Below, piece after piece: positions 1 through 9,560 of a DNA stretch of 64,000 nt. The DNA comes from Caballeronia sordidicola (lineage in GTDB: Bacteria; Pseudomonadota; Gammaproteobacteria; Burkholderiales; Burkholderiaceae). Location of the stretch: positions 124,001 to 188,000 of the forward strand of contig NZ_JNFG01000011.1 of assembly GCF_000729995.1 (NCBI RefSeq), given 5' to 3'. Below the pieces are notes generated by a model that was given only the letters and a program-made list of their open reading frames with translations, was not told where the DNA came from and did not search any database. Made by a program: the position numbers and the translations under genes. Numbering within the stretch: position 1 is the first letter of the stretch; every line of letters begins with the position of its first letter.

Positions 1-1111
1 CGGCCTGATCGGCAAGGCGACCGACCTGAAGACCGCGCTGAAAGAAAAGGAACGTTTGTACTTTGTCGAGCACCGGGTCGGACACACGGTGGCCAAGGCC
101 AACGGCGTGACCTTCGAAGCCGGCGTGCCCGCCGAGCACGAAGTCTACTTTTCGATCACTGACTCGACGCATTACCGCGCGCCGACGATGACGCTCACCC
201 ATCACGGCGGCATGGACATCGAAGAGCTCGACAGGAGCCAGGTCGCGCAAATACCTTTTGACCCGCTCACCGGGTTGAAGGCTTTTGTGGTCGCCAACGC
301 GCTGTCCGCGCTAGGCGCGCCCAAGCAGATCATCTCGCCGTTGGTGCAGCATCTGCCCAAGCTGTGGGAGCTGTATCACGACTACGGCATGTCCACGCTC
401 GAGTTGAACCCTATCCGCATGCGCGTGGACAAGAAGGGGCGCATGACACCCGTGGCCTGCGATTTCAAATGCGGCTTCGACCGCGACGATCCGCGCTGGC
501 GGCGGCTGAATTTGCCCGCAAGCCTGTTCGCGGTCGACTACTCCGACTTCGAGCAAGAGATCAATCAACTGCGCACATACCAGGGCCAAAGCGACGTCTA
601 TGTGATCAACGCGGGCGGCACCATCCTCGCGCCGACCTTCGGCGGCGGCGCCAATTCACTCGTCACCCAGATGCTCGGCGACGACGCCATCATCTCCTCG
701 GATTTCGGCGGCAACCCGCCTTACGAAAAGATGAAAGAGGTAGCACGTATCTGCTTCAAACACTGGATCAAGCAGAGCAACGTGCTGTTCATCATCGGCG
801 GCAAGTCGAACAACACCGACATCTTCGAGACCTTCCGTGCGATGGCCGATGCGCTGCGCGAGCACTTCAGCCGGCACGGCGCCACGCCGCTGTACGTGGT
901 GATCGGCCGCGGCGGCCCGAACTTGGTGCGCGGCATGGGCGCGATGCGCGACACGCTCGATGCACTCGGACTGCCCTATCGATTCTTCGGTTTCGACTCG
1001 GACATGAGCGAGGTCGTGCTGCACGCGAAGAAAGTCGATGCATGGATGAAGTCCGGCGGCCGCGAGCAGGTAGCGGCCCGGCTCGGCATAGCGTCCAGCC
1101 AGGCAGCCTGA
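1..1111 (+). CDS. ATP-citrate lyase-like ATP-grasp (AclB-type) subunit, 5' end missing
   Basis: The frame is open to the left edge, so the N-terminus lies outside the window; a TTG at position 56 is not a credible start. The visible product (about 370 residues) resembles the ATP-grasp plus citrate-binding part of ATP-citrate lyase, related to the succinyl-CoA synthetase beta subunit. Recognisable stretches are the VGKATG-like opening (LIGKATDLK), the LTHHGGMDIEELD segment and the glycine-rich citrate-binding half (INAGGTILAPTFGGGAN, GGNPPYEKM, VIGRGGPNLV). By family it would phosphorylate and bind citrate together with the next gene's product, giving citryl-CoA. It lies 29 bp before that gene and is presumably co-transcribed with it. 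Another succinyl-CoA-ligase-type substrate cannot be excluded. Confidence 0.8.
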   Translation, partial: GLIGKATDLKTALKEKERLYFVEHRVGHTVAKANGVTFEAGVPAEHEVYFSITDSTHYRAPTMTLTHHGGMDIEELDRSQVAQIPFDPLTGLKAFVVANALSALGAPKQIISPLVQHLPKLWELYHDYGMSTLELNPIRMRVDKKGRMTPVACDFKCGFDRDDPRWRRLNLPASLFAVDYSDFEQEINQLRTYQGQSDVYVINAGGTILAPTFGGGANSLVTQMLGDDAIISSDFGGNPPYEKMKEVARICFKHWIKQSNVLFIIGGKSNNTDIFETFRAMADALREHFSRHGATPLYVVIGRGGPNLVRGMGAMRDTLDALGLPYRFFGFDSDMSEVVLHAKKVDAWMKSGGREQVAARLGIASSQAA

Positions 1112-1140
1112 AGCTTAGCCCCTCGCATAAGGAGAGTGTC

Positions 1141-3840
1141 ATGTACAAGCAAGGTGTAGGCGATTTCAAGTATTTCGTCGGTACCAGTTCGCTGGCCCAC
1201 GTGGCCACGCGCGAAGATCGGGTCTGCGTGCTCAACATCCTTGGCGGCGAGTCGAGCGACGTGACGCCGGTCGGTCATGTGTATTCAGGCGGCAACGTCG
1301 TGTTCGGCACGGCCCCGGGCAAACGAGGCCAGGTGCTGGAAACGGCGCTTGGCGCAGTGCCCGTTTACAACAACGTACTTGAAGGCATCAACGCCGGCCA
1401 TCGCTTCAACTGCGGCGTGATCTACCTGCCGCCGGCAGCGGCGCGTGATGGTGTGGCTGAACTGATCCGGGTTAATCCGGAGTTGAAGAAGATCTTCATC
1501 GTCACCGAGAAGCTCGCCGTGCACGACTCGCGCGAGATCCGCGCGATGGGTCAGGCCAATGGCATCGACATCTTCGGTGGCAACAGCCTGGGTGTAGCCG
1601 ATGCGTGGAATCAGGTTCGTATCGGCGGTGCACTGGGTGGGGACCATCCGGAGGAAGCGCTGCGTAAAGGATCCATCGCGATCTTCTCCAACTCAGGGAA
1701 TTTCACTACCACGATTGCAACCTATCTGCGCATGGCCGGCTGGGGCACTACCACTTCCATCTCCAGCGGCAAGGATGTCTATGTCCACTTCGCGGCGCCC
1801 GAGTTTGCGTTCGCCCTGTCAAACGACGCCCGTAGTAAAGCTGCTGTGCTCTACGTCGAACCCGGCGGCTACTACGAGCTCGACGCGACCTTCACCAAGC
1901 CCGTGGTCGCTTGCGTGGTCGGGCGCTGGAAGTCCCAGCTGACCCGCTCGGTCGGGCATGCCGGCGCCATGGCCGGTGGCGCCGACGACGCGCTCAGCAA
2001 GGAAGGCTGGTTCATGGACAAATTCGGCGTGGACGGCATCTTCACGCCGGAGAATCCCGTGTTCTCGGCCAAGGGTGCGCTCGTGACTAATATCGCCCAC
2101 ATCCCGGCTGCACTGACTGCGGTGATGGGCGAGAACGCCTGCCGCCCCGACTTCGCGTCCGAGGGCAATCTCGCACTCAAACCCTGGTTCGGCGCGAGCC
2201 ATGGGCTGGACCTGCCGGCCGATCTCGACCTGCCCGTGGTCGAAGCCACCGCCCCCTACAACGAACAGGTCGCGGCGCTGAACCAGCAGATCGGAGCAGT
2301 ATCGCCGCGCCAGACGATGAAGGACGCCTCAGGCGCCTCGCAGATGGACGCGAAGACCCAGGTCACCAGCCTGTATGGTGTGTCGATGCTCGACGCCGCC
2401 CAGTACCCGCTGGAGGCCAACGTCAGCCTGGCGCTGCTGCACGAACCCGGCGGCGAGAACGACCGGCGCCTGATCAATGTCGCGATAGGTGCGGGCCTCA
2501 ACCTGCACGGTCATCCGGCGCTGGCCGCAGCACAGGCCGCGCGCGAAGCCGGCAACGCACCCAACACCGTGCTGGCCGCTGCCGCCAGCATTCTCGGGCC
2601 GCGCTGCCAGGGTCAGGCGCGGCAGATAGCGCGGGTTCTGATCGACGCTTTCGCGGCGGCCGGCATGAGCGACGCACTGGACGAAAGCTTTGATACCAGC
2701 GCGATCGCCATCGACGACCCCGGTTTATTTGTCAGCACAGAACCCAACGCCCACGCACAAGCAATGCTCGCGGGCCTGCACGCACGCGGCGCCAAATCAG
2801 TGTTCGTGCATTACCTGGAGACATTGCCGGGCCACCCCACAGCCGACGCCGTGCTCGCCGCAATCACGACCACCCTCGCCTGGGGTCCGTTGATGCGCAA
2901 GCGCGTCTCGCGCCTGACCGCCGAGAGCCTGCCATGGTGGATGCGCCTGTTCGGCGCGCTGATCGGCGCCTCGGTGCAAGCAGACCAGCACCAGCCCGGC
3001 AGTTTTTGCGGCATCGCAACGGCCGAGATCCTGCAGCAGCGGCCGATCAGCGAGGTGGCCTTCGTCGCGCTGCTCGGCCTCACGCCGCAGCCGGCCGACT
3101 TGTTCGCATTCCAGGTGCTCGTGGGGCTGCTGTTGTCAAACGGACCCGGCACGATCTCGGCCCAGGGCGCCAAAGGCGCGGTCTCCGCCGATGGCCCCGA
3201 GGACCCCGAACGCGTGCAACTCAACAAAGGTCTGATCGGCTTCCTGACCCACACCGGTTACACCCATGGCGGCAACGGCTACGAGGGCATTGCGTTCCTG
3301 ATCGAGCAGTTCAGGGACTCGGGGCTGGTCGATCCGGGCAACCCGGATCATGGCGTGGACCTGAAGGCGCTGGCCCTGAAATATGTCGAAGCCTATGCAC
3401 GCTACAAATCGAACAAGAAGAACACCGGCAGCCTGGATATCCAGAAGATTCCCGGCGTCAATCACCCCGTGTTCAAGGACAAGCCCGTCAACCACGATCC
3501 GCGCGAGGTCTTCATTCGCGACCTCATGGTCGAGCGTCAGGAATATAACGTCTTCCACGAGTTCTACGGCACGCTGGTGCAGACCTTGTTCGACGCAGGC
3601 GTGTCGCGCAATGTTTATTGCGTCAATGTCGATGCGGTGATTGCAGCGTTGCTGCTGAAGATGCTGTGGCAGCCCTACCGTAACGGCGAGTATTCAGGCG
3701 CGGCGCTGGAGACGGCGGCCTTTACGATCTTCCTATACCCGCGCATGCTTGGCTGTGCAGCGGAAGTCGACGACCACATGAACCGCGGCCGCAACATGGA
3801 CACCCGCACGCCGGCATCGCAGTGCCAGTTCGTCGCTTGA
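1141..3840 (+). CDS. ATP-citrate lyase-like large subunit: CoA-ligase domain plus citrate-synthase-like modules
   Basis: 899 residues; ATG at 1141 is preceded by AAGGAGAG. Residues 1 to about 350 are a succinyl-CoA-synthetase-alpha-like CoA-binding/ligase region with a GHAGA motif whose His273 fits the phospho-histidine. The C-terminal part (about 635-899) is citrate-synthase-like: His709 (THGGNGYEG), His775 (GVNHPVFKD...NHDPRE) and Asp831 (NVDAV) match the citrate synthase triad in order and spacing. Between them (about 385-630) lies extra sequence that itself looks like a degraded citrate-synthase module, with GPRCQG (Cys489) where a catalytic His would be. AclA-type subunits are about 600 residues, so this one is roughly 290 longer. 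Expected role with its neighbour: citrate + ATP + CoA to acetyl-CoA + oxaloacetate. The exact substrate is inferred. Confidence 0.78.
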   Translation: MYKQGVGDFKYFVGTSSLAHVATREDRVCVLNILGGESSDVTPVGHVYSGGNVVFGTAPGKRGQVLETALGAVPVYNNVLEGINAGHRFNCGVIYLPPAAARDGVAELIRVNPELKKIFIVTEKLAVHDSREIRAMGQANGIDIFGGNSLGVADAWNQVRIGGALGGDHPEEALRKGSIAIFSNSGNFTTTIATYLRMAGWGTTTSISSGKDVYVHFAAPEFAFALSNDARSKAAVLYVEPGGYYELDATFTKPVVACVVGRWKSQLTRSVGHAGAMAGGADDALSKEGWFMDKFGVDGIFTPENPVFSAKGALVTNIAHIPAALTAVMGENACRPDFASEGNLALKPWFGASHGLDLPADLDLPVVEATAPYNEQVAALNQQIGAVSPRQTMKDASGASQMDAKTQVTSLYGVSMLDAAQYPLEANVSLALLHEPGGENDRRLINVAIGAGLNLHGHPALAAAQAAREAGNAPNTVLAAAASILGPRCQGQARQIARVLIDAFAAAGMSDALDESFDTSAIAIDDPGLFVSTEPNAHAQAMLAGLHARGAKSVFVHYLETLPGHPTADAVLAAITTTLAWGPLMRKRVSRLTAESLPWWMRLFGALIGASVQADQHQPGSFCGIATAEILQQRPISEVAFVALLGLTPQPADLFAFQVLVGLLLSNGPGTISAQGAKGAVSADGPEDPERVQLNKGLIGFLTHTGYTHGGNGYEGIAFLIEQFRDSGLVDPGNPDHGVDLKALALKYVEAYARYKSNKKNTGSLDIQKIPGVNHPVFKDKPVNHDPREVFIRDLMVERQEYNVFHEFYGTLVQTLFDAGVSRNVYCVNVDAVIAALLLKMLWQPYRNGEYSGAALETAAFTIFLYPRMLGCAAEVDDHMNRGRNMDTRTPASQCQFVA

Positions 3841-3927
3841 CACCGCGTGACCGTATGTCCGGATCGGCATGGCCCGCGGCGGGTCATGCCGGCCCAACAC
3901 AAGAATCAGATTCTGGAGACGGCGAAA

Positions 3928-5226
3928 ATGTCGAACGCTAACGCAACACAATCCAAGTTCGGAATGGTTGTCCGGGTAACCAGCGGCAATTTCCTGGAGA
4001 TGTTCGATTTCTTCCTGTTTGGCTTTTACGCAACCTATATCGCCAAGACCTATTTCCCGGCCGACAGTGAGTTCGCCTCGCTGATGCTGACGTTCGGCAC
4101 GTTTGGCGCGGGTTTCATCATGCGGCCTGTCGGCGCGATTGTTTTGGGTGCTTACATCGATAAGGTAGGCCGGCGGCAGGGGCTGATCACGACGCTCGCG
4201 ATCATGGCGATGGGCACCGTGCTGGTGGCCTTCGTGCCGGGTTACATGACCATCGGTCTGTTCGCACCGCTGCTGGTGCTGATCGGCCGCTTGCTGCAGG
4301 GTTTCTCTGCCGGCGTGGAACTGGGCGGTGTGTCGGTCTATCTCGCTGAAATGGCGACGCCCGGTCACAAGGGCTTCTATGTGAGCTGGCAGTCGGCCAG
4401 CCAGCAGGCCGCGATCATCGTGGCCGCCGTGATTGGCTATACGCTGAGCGCCACCATGGGACAGGCTGCGATTGCCGCATGGGGCTGGCGCATTCCGTTC
4501 TTTATCGGTTGCATGATCGTGCCGTTTCTCTTCGTGATCCGTCGTTCGCTACAGGAAACCGAGGAGTTCACCGCTCGCAAGCACAGGCCGAACGCGAGCG
4601 AAATTTTCCGCTCGATGATGCGCAACTGGGGCATCGTACTGGCCGGGATGATGCTGGTTGTGATGACGACGGTGTCGTTCTACCTGATCACAATCTACAC
4701 GCCGACATTCGGGCGCAGTGTGCTGAAGCTCTCGGCGGAAGACAGCCTGATTGTCACGTTCTGCATCGGCGTATCCAACCTGTTCTGGTTGCCGGTCATG
4801 GGCGCTTTGTCCGACCGCGTTGGACGCAAGCCGCTACTGATCGGCTTCACGTTGCTGACCATCCTGACCGCTTATCCGGTGATGGTCTGGCTGGTCGACG
4901 GGCCGACCTTCCCGAAGATGCTGATTGCCGAGTTGTGGCTGTCGTTCCTATACGGCAGTTATAACGGCGCGATGGTCGTGGCGCTCACCGAGGTGATGCC
5001 GGTCGACGTGCGGACCTCGGGGTTCTCGCTGGCCTACAGCCTGGCGACTGCGATCTTCGGGGGCTTCACGCCCGTCATCCTGACCTTCCTGATCCAGGTA
5101 ACGAACAACAAAGGCGCGCCCGGCTTGTGGATGAGCTTTGCTGCGGTGTGCGGCCTGATTGGCACCCTGGTGCTTTACCGGCGCAGCGCGGTCGCCAAGC
5201 GGGAGCAGTTGTCGCTGACGGCGTGA
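3928..5226 (+). CDS. citA: Citrate/proton symporter, MHS family of the MFS (CitA/TcuC-like)
   Basis: 432 residues from ATG 3928, chosen because TCTGGAGAC lies just upstream and the length matches CitA (about 431); the frame also extends upstream to a GTG at 3847 without family support. The sequence follows enterobacterial CitA almost throughout: [20 protein letters not shown] at the first helix, the loop [32 protein letters not shown], and SDRVGRKP between helices 8 and 9. It is a twelve-helix inner-membrane carrier expected to import citrate (or tricarballylate) with protons. Directly after the ATP-citrate-lyase-like genes, it supplies their substrate. Confidence 0.88.
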   Translation: MSNANATQSKFGMVVRVTSGNFLEMFDFFLFGFYATYIAKTYFPADSEFASLMLTFGTFGAGFIMRPVGAIVLGAYIDKVGRRQGLITTLAIMAMGTVLVAFVPGYMTIGLFAPLLVLIGRLLQGFSAGVELGGVSVYLAEMATPGHKGFYVSWQSASQQAAIIVAAVIGYTLSATMGQAAIAAWGWRIPFFIGCMIVPFLFVIRRSLQETEEFTARKHRPNASEIFRSMMRNWGIVLAGMMLVVMTTVSFYLITIYTPTFGRSVLKLSAEDSLIVTFCIGVSNLFWLPVMGALSDRVGRKPLLIGFTLLTILTAYPVMVWLVDGPTFPKMLIAELWLSFLYGSYNGAMVVALTEVMPVDVRTSGFSLAYSLATAIFGGFTPVILTFLIQVTNNKGAPGLWMSFAAVCGLIGTLVLYRRSAVAKREQLSLTA

Positions 5227-5289
5227 TCGCCAGGAATTTTATGCGGCTCGTATTTCTATAAGCTCCCTGAGCAATTTATCTGGATAACT

Positions 5290-6525
5290 ATGCTTTATCA
5301 ATTGCATGAACAGAATCGCTCTCTCGTAGCACCCTTCTTGCAATGGGCGAATGCATGGGCCAAATTGCTGATCCATCCGGTCTCGCCCGTGGCGCGCATA
5401 CCGTTTGTGCGCCACATCGCGGCTGGATACGAGTTGATGTACCGGCTCGGCAAGGCATATGAAAAACCGCCATTCGCGATTCACACGACCGTGGTCGGCG
5501 GCAAGACCGTCGGCATTTCAGAAGAGGTGACCCTCAACAAGCCGTTTTGTGCGCTGCTGCATTTCCGGAAAGATCTAAGCGATGAGGAATTGGCTCGACT
5601 GAACCACCCCAAGGTGCTGCTCGTGGCACCTCTGTCCGGTCATCATTCGACCTTGCTGCGTGACACCGTACATGGCTTGCTGCCGAACCACGATGTCTAC
5701 ATTACCGACTGGACCGACGCACGCAGGGTGCCCTTGTCCGAGGGTTTGTTCCATTTGCATGACTACGTGTATTACGTGCAGGATTTCATTCGGCTGCTCG
5801 GCCCTGACCTGCATGTCATCTCGGTCTGCCAGCCGACGGTTCCGGTGCTCGCGGCGATCGCGCTGATGGCGAGCGCCGGCGACACGAAACTGCCGAAGAC
5901 AATGACCATGATGGGCGGCCCTATCGACCCGCGCAAATCGCCTACGCAGGTGAACGCGCTGGCAACGGAAAAAACCTACTCATGGTTTGAAAACAGCGTG
6001 ATCTATCGCGTCCCGGCCAGTCATCCGGGATCTGGGCGCAAGGTGTATCCGGGCTTCCTGCAGCATGCGGGTTTCGTTGCGATGAATCCCGAGCGCCATG
6101 CGCAAAGTCATCGGGAATTTCACGAGCATTTGATCAGAGGAGAGGACGAACTTGCCGAAGAACATCGCAAGTTCTACAACGAATATAACGCGGTGCTGGA
6201 TATGCCGGCCGAGTATTACCTGGAAACAATTCGAACCGTGTTCCAGGAGTTCAGCCTGCCGATGGGAACCTGGTGGGTCGGCGGGAAACTGGTACGTCCG
6301 CAGGACATCGAAGGGGTCGCCCTGTTCACCATTGAAGGAGAGCTCGACGATATTTCCGGTTCTGGCCAGACGCATGCGGCGCACGATTTGTGCACTGCGA
6401 TTCCCGATGCGAAGCGGCTGCAATTCACCGCTGCGCAATGCGGGCATTTCGGCATTTTTTCGGGGCGCCGCTGGCGCGAGATGGTTTGTCCAAGGATTGA
6501 GGAGTTCATCCAAACGCATTCGTGA
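5290..6525 (+). CDS. phaZ: Intracellular poly(3-hydroxybutyrate) depolymerase
   Basis: 411 residues, the usual size of intracellular PHB depolymerases of the PhaZa1 type. These cytoplasmic, granule-bound enzymes use a catalytic cysteine in place of the lipase-box serine. Here Cys180 lies in VSVCQPTVPV, an acidic residue near 353 in EGELDDISG, and His386 in CGHFGIFSGRRW, matching the Cys-Asp-His triad order. There is no signal peptide. The ribosome-binding site before ATG 5290 is weak. The gene is 63 bp after the citrate carrier and upstream of the pyruvate dehydrogenase genes, so it returns storage polymer to the acetyl-CoA pool that the rest of the block feeds. Confidence 0.88.
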   Translation: MLYQLHEQNRSLVAPFLQWANAWAKLLIHPVSPVARIPFVRHIAAGYELMYRLGKAYEKPPFAIHTTVVGGKTVGISEEVTLNKPFCALLHFRKDLSDEELARLNHPKVLLVAPLSGHHSTLLRDTVHGLLPNHDVYITDWTDARRVPLSEGLFHLHDYVYYVQDFIRLLGPDLHVISVCQPTVPVLAAIALMASAGDTKLPKTMTMMGGPIDPRKSPTQVNALATEKTYSWFENSVIYRVPASHPGSGRKVYPGFLQHAGFVAMNPERHAQSHREFHEHLIRGEDELAEEHRKFYNEYNAVLDMPAEYYLETIRTVFQEFSLPMGTWWVGGKLVRPQDIEGVALFTIEGELDDISGSGQTHAAHDLCTAIPDAKRLQFTAAQCGHFGIFSGRRWREMVCPRIEEFIQTHS

Positions 6526-6658
6526 GTTTTTAATCGTCGATGCTCTCAAGAGCCGTTTTCGTGTGAAATGAAAGCAGATTGTTTACGCGCGCCTGGGTTA
6601 GCTGCGTCTTGAGTGGTGACCCCAGCTTTCGAGGCTTCGCAATTACCCTTATCCGGCT

Positions 6659-6685
6659 GCACGGAAAACCAGACCACACCCGTGC
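6659..6685. promoter_or_regulatory. Inverted repeat upstream of the aceE sigma-54 promoter, candidate activator site
   Basis: GCACGG at 6659-6664 and CCGTGC at 6680-6685 form a perfect inverted repeat with a 15 bp spacer, half-site centres about two helical turns apart. It lies roughly 120-150 bp before the predicted start of transcription, the usual distance for a sigma-54 enhancer. Assignment to DctD is inference only. The rest of 6526-6781 holds no gene that I can support. Confidence 0.3.
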
Positions 6686-6781
6686 TGCGATTCCGATGCA
6701 TCGTTCTGGCGCCTCAATTTCTCTTGTAGCAACCCCAGTTTAATCAACGACTTGATTTACCTGTTTGATTGACGCGGCACA

Positions 6782-6797
6782 TGGCATGGCCATTGCA
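6782..6797 (+). promoter_or_regulatory. Sigma-54 (-24/-12) promoter of aceE
   Basis: The sequence TGGCATGGCCATTGCA has GG and GC separated by exactly 10 bp and matches the TGGCAYG-N4-TTGCW consensus at every informative position. The predicted transcription start is near 6808, leaving about 53 nt of leader before the aceE ATG. A pyruvate dehydrogenase operon under RpoN is unusual; the sigma-54 activator DctD is encoded at 24,713-26,071. Confidence 0.75.
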
Positions 6798-6860
6798 TTA
6801 TCGACGGGACAATGTGCCGCGCGACCACGGACGCGACACGACACGACAAGTGGAGACAAG

Positions 6861-9542
6861 ATGAACGCTAACGATGACCTCGACCCGCTCGAGACCAGCG
6901 AGTGGATGGATGCCCTGCGCGCGGTTCAGGCGCATCGCGGAATCCCGCGAGCCCGCTACCTCGTCACCCGTGTAGTGGAGCAGGCGCAGCGTGAAGGGAC
7001 CTACGCGCCCCAGTCGCTGAACACGGCCTACAAGAACACCATCGCGCCCGAGGAGGAAGAGCGCTCGCCGGGGGATCGCGCGATCGAGCATCGGCTGCGC
7101 TCCATCATCCGCTGGAACGCAATGGCCATCATCCTGCGCGCCAACAAGGATAGCTCGGAACTCGGCGGCCACATCGCCAGTTTCCAGTCCGCGGCCACGC
7201 TGTATGACATCGGCTTCGGCCACTTCTGGCATGCGCCGACAGAGACGCATGGCGGCGACCTGATCTACATCCAGGGGCACAGCGCGCCGGGCATTTATTC
7301 ACGCGCCTTTGTCGAAGGGCGCCTGAGCGAAGAGCAACTGCTCGGCTACCGTCAGGAAACCGGTGGCAAGGGCATCCCCTCTTACCCGCATCCGTGGCTG
7401 ATGCCGGACTTCTGGCAGTTCCCGACCGTGTCGATGGGCCTGGGTCCGCTCATGGCGATCTACCAGGCGCGCTTCCTCAAATACCTGCAGGGCCGCAGCC
7501 TTGCCGACACCGCACCGCGCAAGGTCTGGGCCTTCATGGGCGACGGCGAGATGGACGAGCCCGAGTCGCTGGGCGCGATTTCGCTGGCCGGCCGCGAGCG
7601 GCTGGACAACCTGATCTTCGTCATCAACTGCAACCTGCAGCGGCTCGACGGCCCGGTGCGCGGCAACGGCAAGATCGTGCAGGAACTCGAGTCCGTCTTT
7701 CGCGGCGCCGGCTGGAACGTCATCAAGGTACTGTGGGGCGGCGGCTGGGACAAGCTGCTCGCGAAAGACACGAGCGGCCTGTTGCTCAAGCGCATGGAAG
7801 AGTGCGTCGACGGCGAATACCAGGACTTCAAGAGCAAGAGCGGCGCCTATGTTCGCGAGCATTTCTTCGGCAAGTACGAGGAACTCACGGCACTGGTCGC
7901 CGACATGAGTGACGACGAGATATGGAGCCTGACGCGCGGCGGCCACGATCCCGACAAGGTGTTCGCCGCCTACGCGGCAGCGGTCAAGCACACGGGCCAG
8001 CCGACGCTGATCCTGCCCAAGACCGTCAAGGGCTACGGCATGGGTGAATCGGGAGAGGGGCAGATGATCGCCCACCAGGCCAAGAAGATGACCCAGGACG
8101 CGCTGCGCAGTTTCCGCGACCGTTTCCAGATTCCGGTCGCCGATGAAGATCTTGCCAACATGCCCTTCATCAAGCTGCCGGAGGACAGCCCCGAGATGAA
8201 GTACCTGCGCGCGCATCGCGAAGCGCTGGGCGGGTACCTGCCGCAGCGCCGGCGCCGCTCCACCGCGCTCGAGATCCCGCCGCTCGACACCTTCAAGCGC
8301 CTGCTCGAACCCACCGGCGCGCGCGAGATATCCACCACCATGGCCTTCGTGCAGATGCTGGGCACCCTCGTACGCGACAAGGCTATTGGCAAACACGTGG
8401 TGCCCATCGTGCCCGACGAATCGCGCACCTTCGGCATGGAAGGGATGTTCCGCCAGCTCGGCATTTATTCGTCGGTGGGACAGCTCTACAAGCCGCAGGA
8501 TGCGGACCAGTTGATGTATTACCGTGAGTCGAAGGACGGCCAGGTGCTGCAGGAAGGCATCAACGAAGGCGGTGCGATGTCGAGCTGGATTGTCGCGGCT
8601 ACTTCGTACAGCACGAGCAACGTGCCGATGATTCCGTTCTACATCTACTACTCCATGTTCGGGCTCCAGCGCGTGGGCGATCTTGCGTGGCTGGCCGGCG
8701 ATATCCGCGCGCGCGGCTTCCTGCTGGGCGGCACCGCCGGGCGCACCACGCTCAATGGCGAAGGCCTGCAGCACGAGGACGGTCATAGCCACATCATTGC
8801 CGGCACCATCCCGAACTGCATCTCGTACGACCCGACGTTCGCCTACGAAGTGGTGACCATCGTGCGCGAAGGCCTGCGGCGCATGTTCGAGCAACAGGAG
8901 GATGTTTTCTATTACATCACCCTGATGAACGAAAACTATCCCCACCCCGGTCTCGCCGATTCCGGCGCGGGCGCGGAGGAAGGCATCCTCAAGGGCTTGT
9001 ACAAGCTGCAGGACGGTGGTGAGAGCATCAAGAAAGGGCACAGGGTGCAGCTCATGGGCAGCGGCACCATCCTGCGCGAGGTGATCGCTGCAGCCGACCT
9101 GCTCAAGAACGACTTCAAGATCACAGCCGATGTCTGGAGTGCGACGAGCTTCAACGAGCTGCGTCGCGACGGCATGGCGACGCAGCGCTGGAACCTGCTG
9201 CATCCGACCGAACCGCCACGCAAGAGCTGGCTTGAAAGCAAGCTCGAAGGCCACGAGGGACCCCTTGTTGCCTCGACTGACTACATGCGCGCCTACGCCG
9301 ACCAGGTGCGCGAGCAGGTCCAGAACGGCGGGCGTCGGTACACCGTGCTAGGCACCGACGGTTTCGGGCGCAGCGACTACCGCGCCAAGCTGCGGCGCTT
9401 TTTCGAGGTGGATCGCTATTACGTGACGGTGGCGGCGCTTAAGTCCCTGGCCGACGACGGCGTGATCAAACCACAAATCGTAGCCGAGGCTATTACAAAG
9501 TATGGCCTGGACACCGAGCGCGCCGCGCCGTGGACCGTTTGA
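6861..9542 (+). CDS. aceE: Pyruvate dehydrogenase E1 component (homodimeric type)
   Basis: 893 residues from ATG 6861, which follows GTGGAGAC; this start fits the family (about 890 residues) better than the longer frame from 6765. It is the thiamine-diphosphate enzyme that decarboxylates pyruvate and passes the acetyl group to the lipoyl arms of AceF. The ThDP-binding motif begins near residue 226 (GDGEMDEPESLGAISLAG) and ends in NCNLQRLDGPVRGN. The C-terminal part (SYSTSNVPMIPFYIYYSMFG, TLNGEGLQHEDGHSH) is typical of the proteobacterial single-chain E1. It opens an operon with aceF 18 bp downstream. As this copy sits in a dicarboxylate/PHB block under a sigma-54-type promoter, it may be a second, specialised PDH. 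Confidence 0.95.
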   Translation: MNANDDLDPLETSEWMDALRAVQAHRGIPRARYLVTRVVEQAQREGTYAPQSLNTAYKNTIAPEEEERSPGDRAIEHRLRSIIRWNAMAIILRANKDSSELGGHIASFQSAATLYDIGFGHFWHAPTETHGGDLIYIQGHSAPGIYSRAFVEGRLSEEQLLGYRQETGGKGIPSYPHPWLMPDFWQFPTVSMGLGPLMAIYQARFLKYLQGRSLADTAPRKVWAFMGDGEMDEPESLGAISLAGRERLDNLIFVINCNLQRLDGPVRGNGKIVQELESVFRGAGWNVIKVLWGGGWDKLLAKDTSGLLLKRMEECVDGEYQDFKSKSGAYVREHFFGKYEELTALVADMSDDEIWSLTRGGHDPDKVFAAYAAAVKHTGQPTLILPKTVKGYGMGESGEGQMIAHQAKKMTQDALRSFRDRFQIPVADEDLANMPFIKLPEDSPEMKYLRAHREALGGYLPQRRRRSTALEIPPLDTFKRLLEPTGAREISTTMAFVQMLGTLVRDKAIGKHVVPIVPDESRTFGMEGMFRQLGIYSSVGQLYKPQDADQLMYYRESKDGQVLQEGINEGGAMSSWIVAATSYSTSNVPMIPFYIYYSMFGLQRVGDLAWLAGDIRARGFLLGGTAGRTTLNGEGLQHEDGHSHIIAGTIPNCISYDPTFAYEVVTIVREGLRRMFEQQEDVFYYITLMNENYPHPGLADSGAGAEEGILKGLYKLQDGGESIKKGHRVQLMGSGTILREVIAAADLLKNDFKITADVWSATSFNELRRDGMATQRWNLLHPTEPPRKSWLESKLEGHEGPLVASTDYMRAYADQVREQVQNGGRRYTVLGTDGFGRSDYRAKLRRFFEVDRYYVTVAALKSLADDGVIKPQIVAEAITKYGLDTERAAPWTV

Positions 9543-9560
9543 GACGATGAGGATACCGTA

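Noticed and set aside
364..1140. Long upstream extension of the frame of the large ACL-like subunit
   Set aside because: It overlaps the ATP-grasp subunit in another frame, is Arg-rich, and a strong ribosome-binding site precedes ATG 1141.
6742..6757. AATCAA-N4-TTGATT palindrome before aceE as an FNR site
   Set aside because: The half-sites are in the wrong order for FNR (TTGAT-N4-ATCAA); kept only as an unexplained palindrome.
7299..9254. 651-codon open frame opposite aceE
   Set aside because: Mirror frame of a high-GC coding region; His/Arg/Ala-rich translation with no family pattern.
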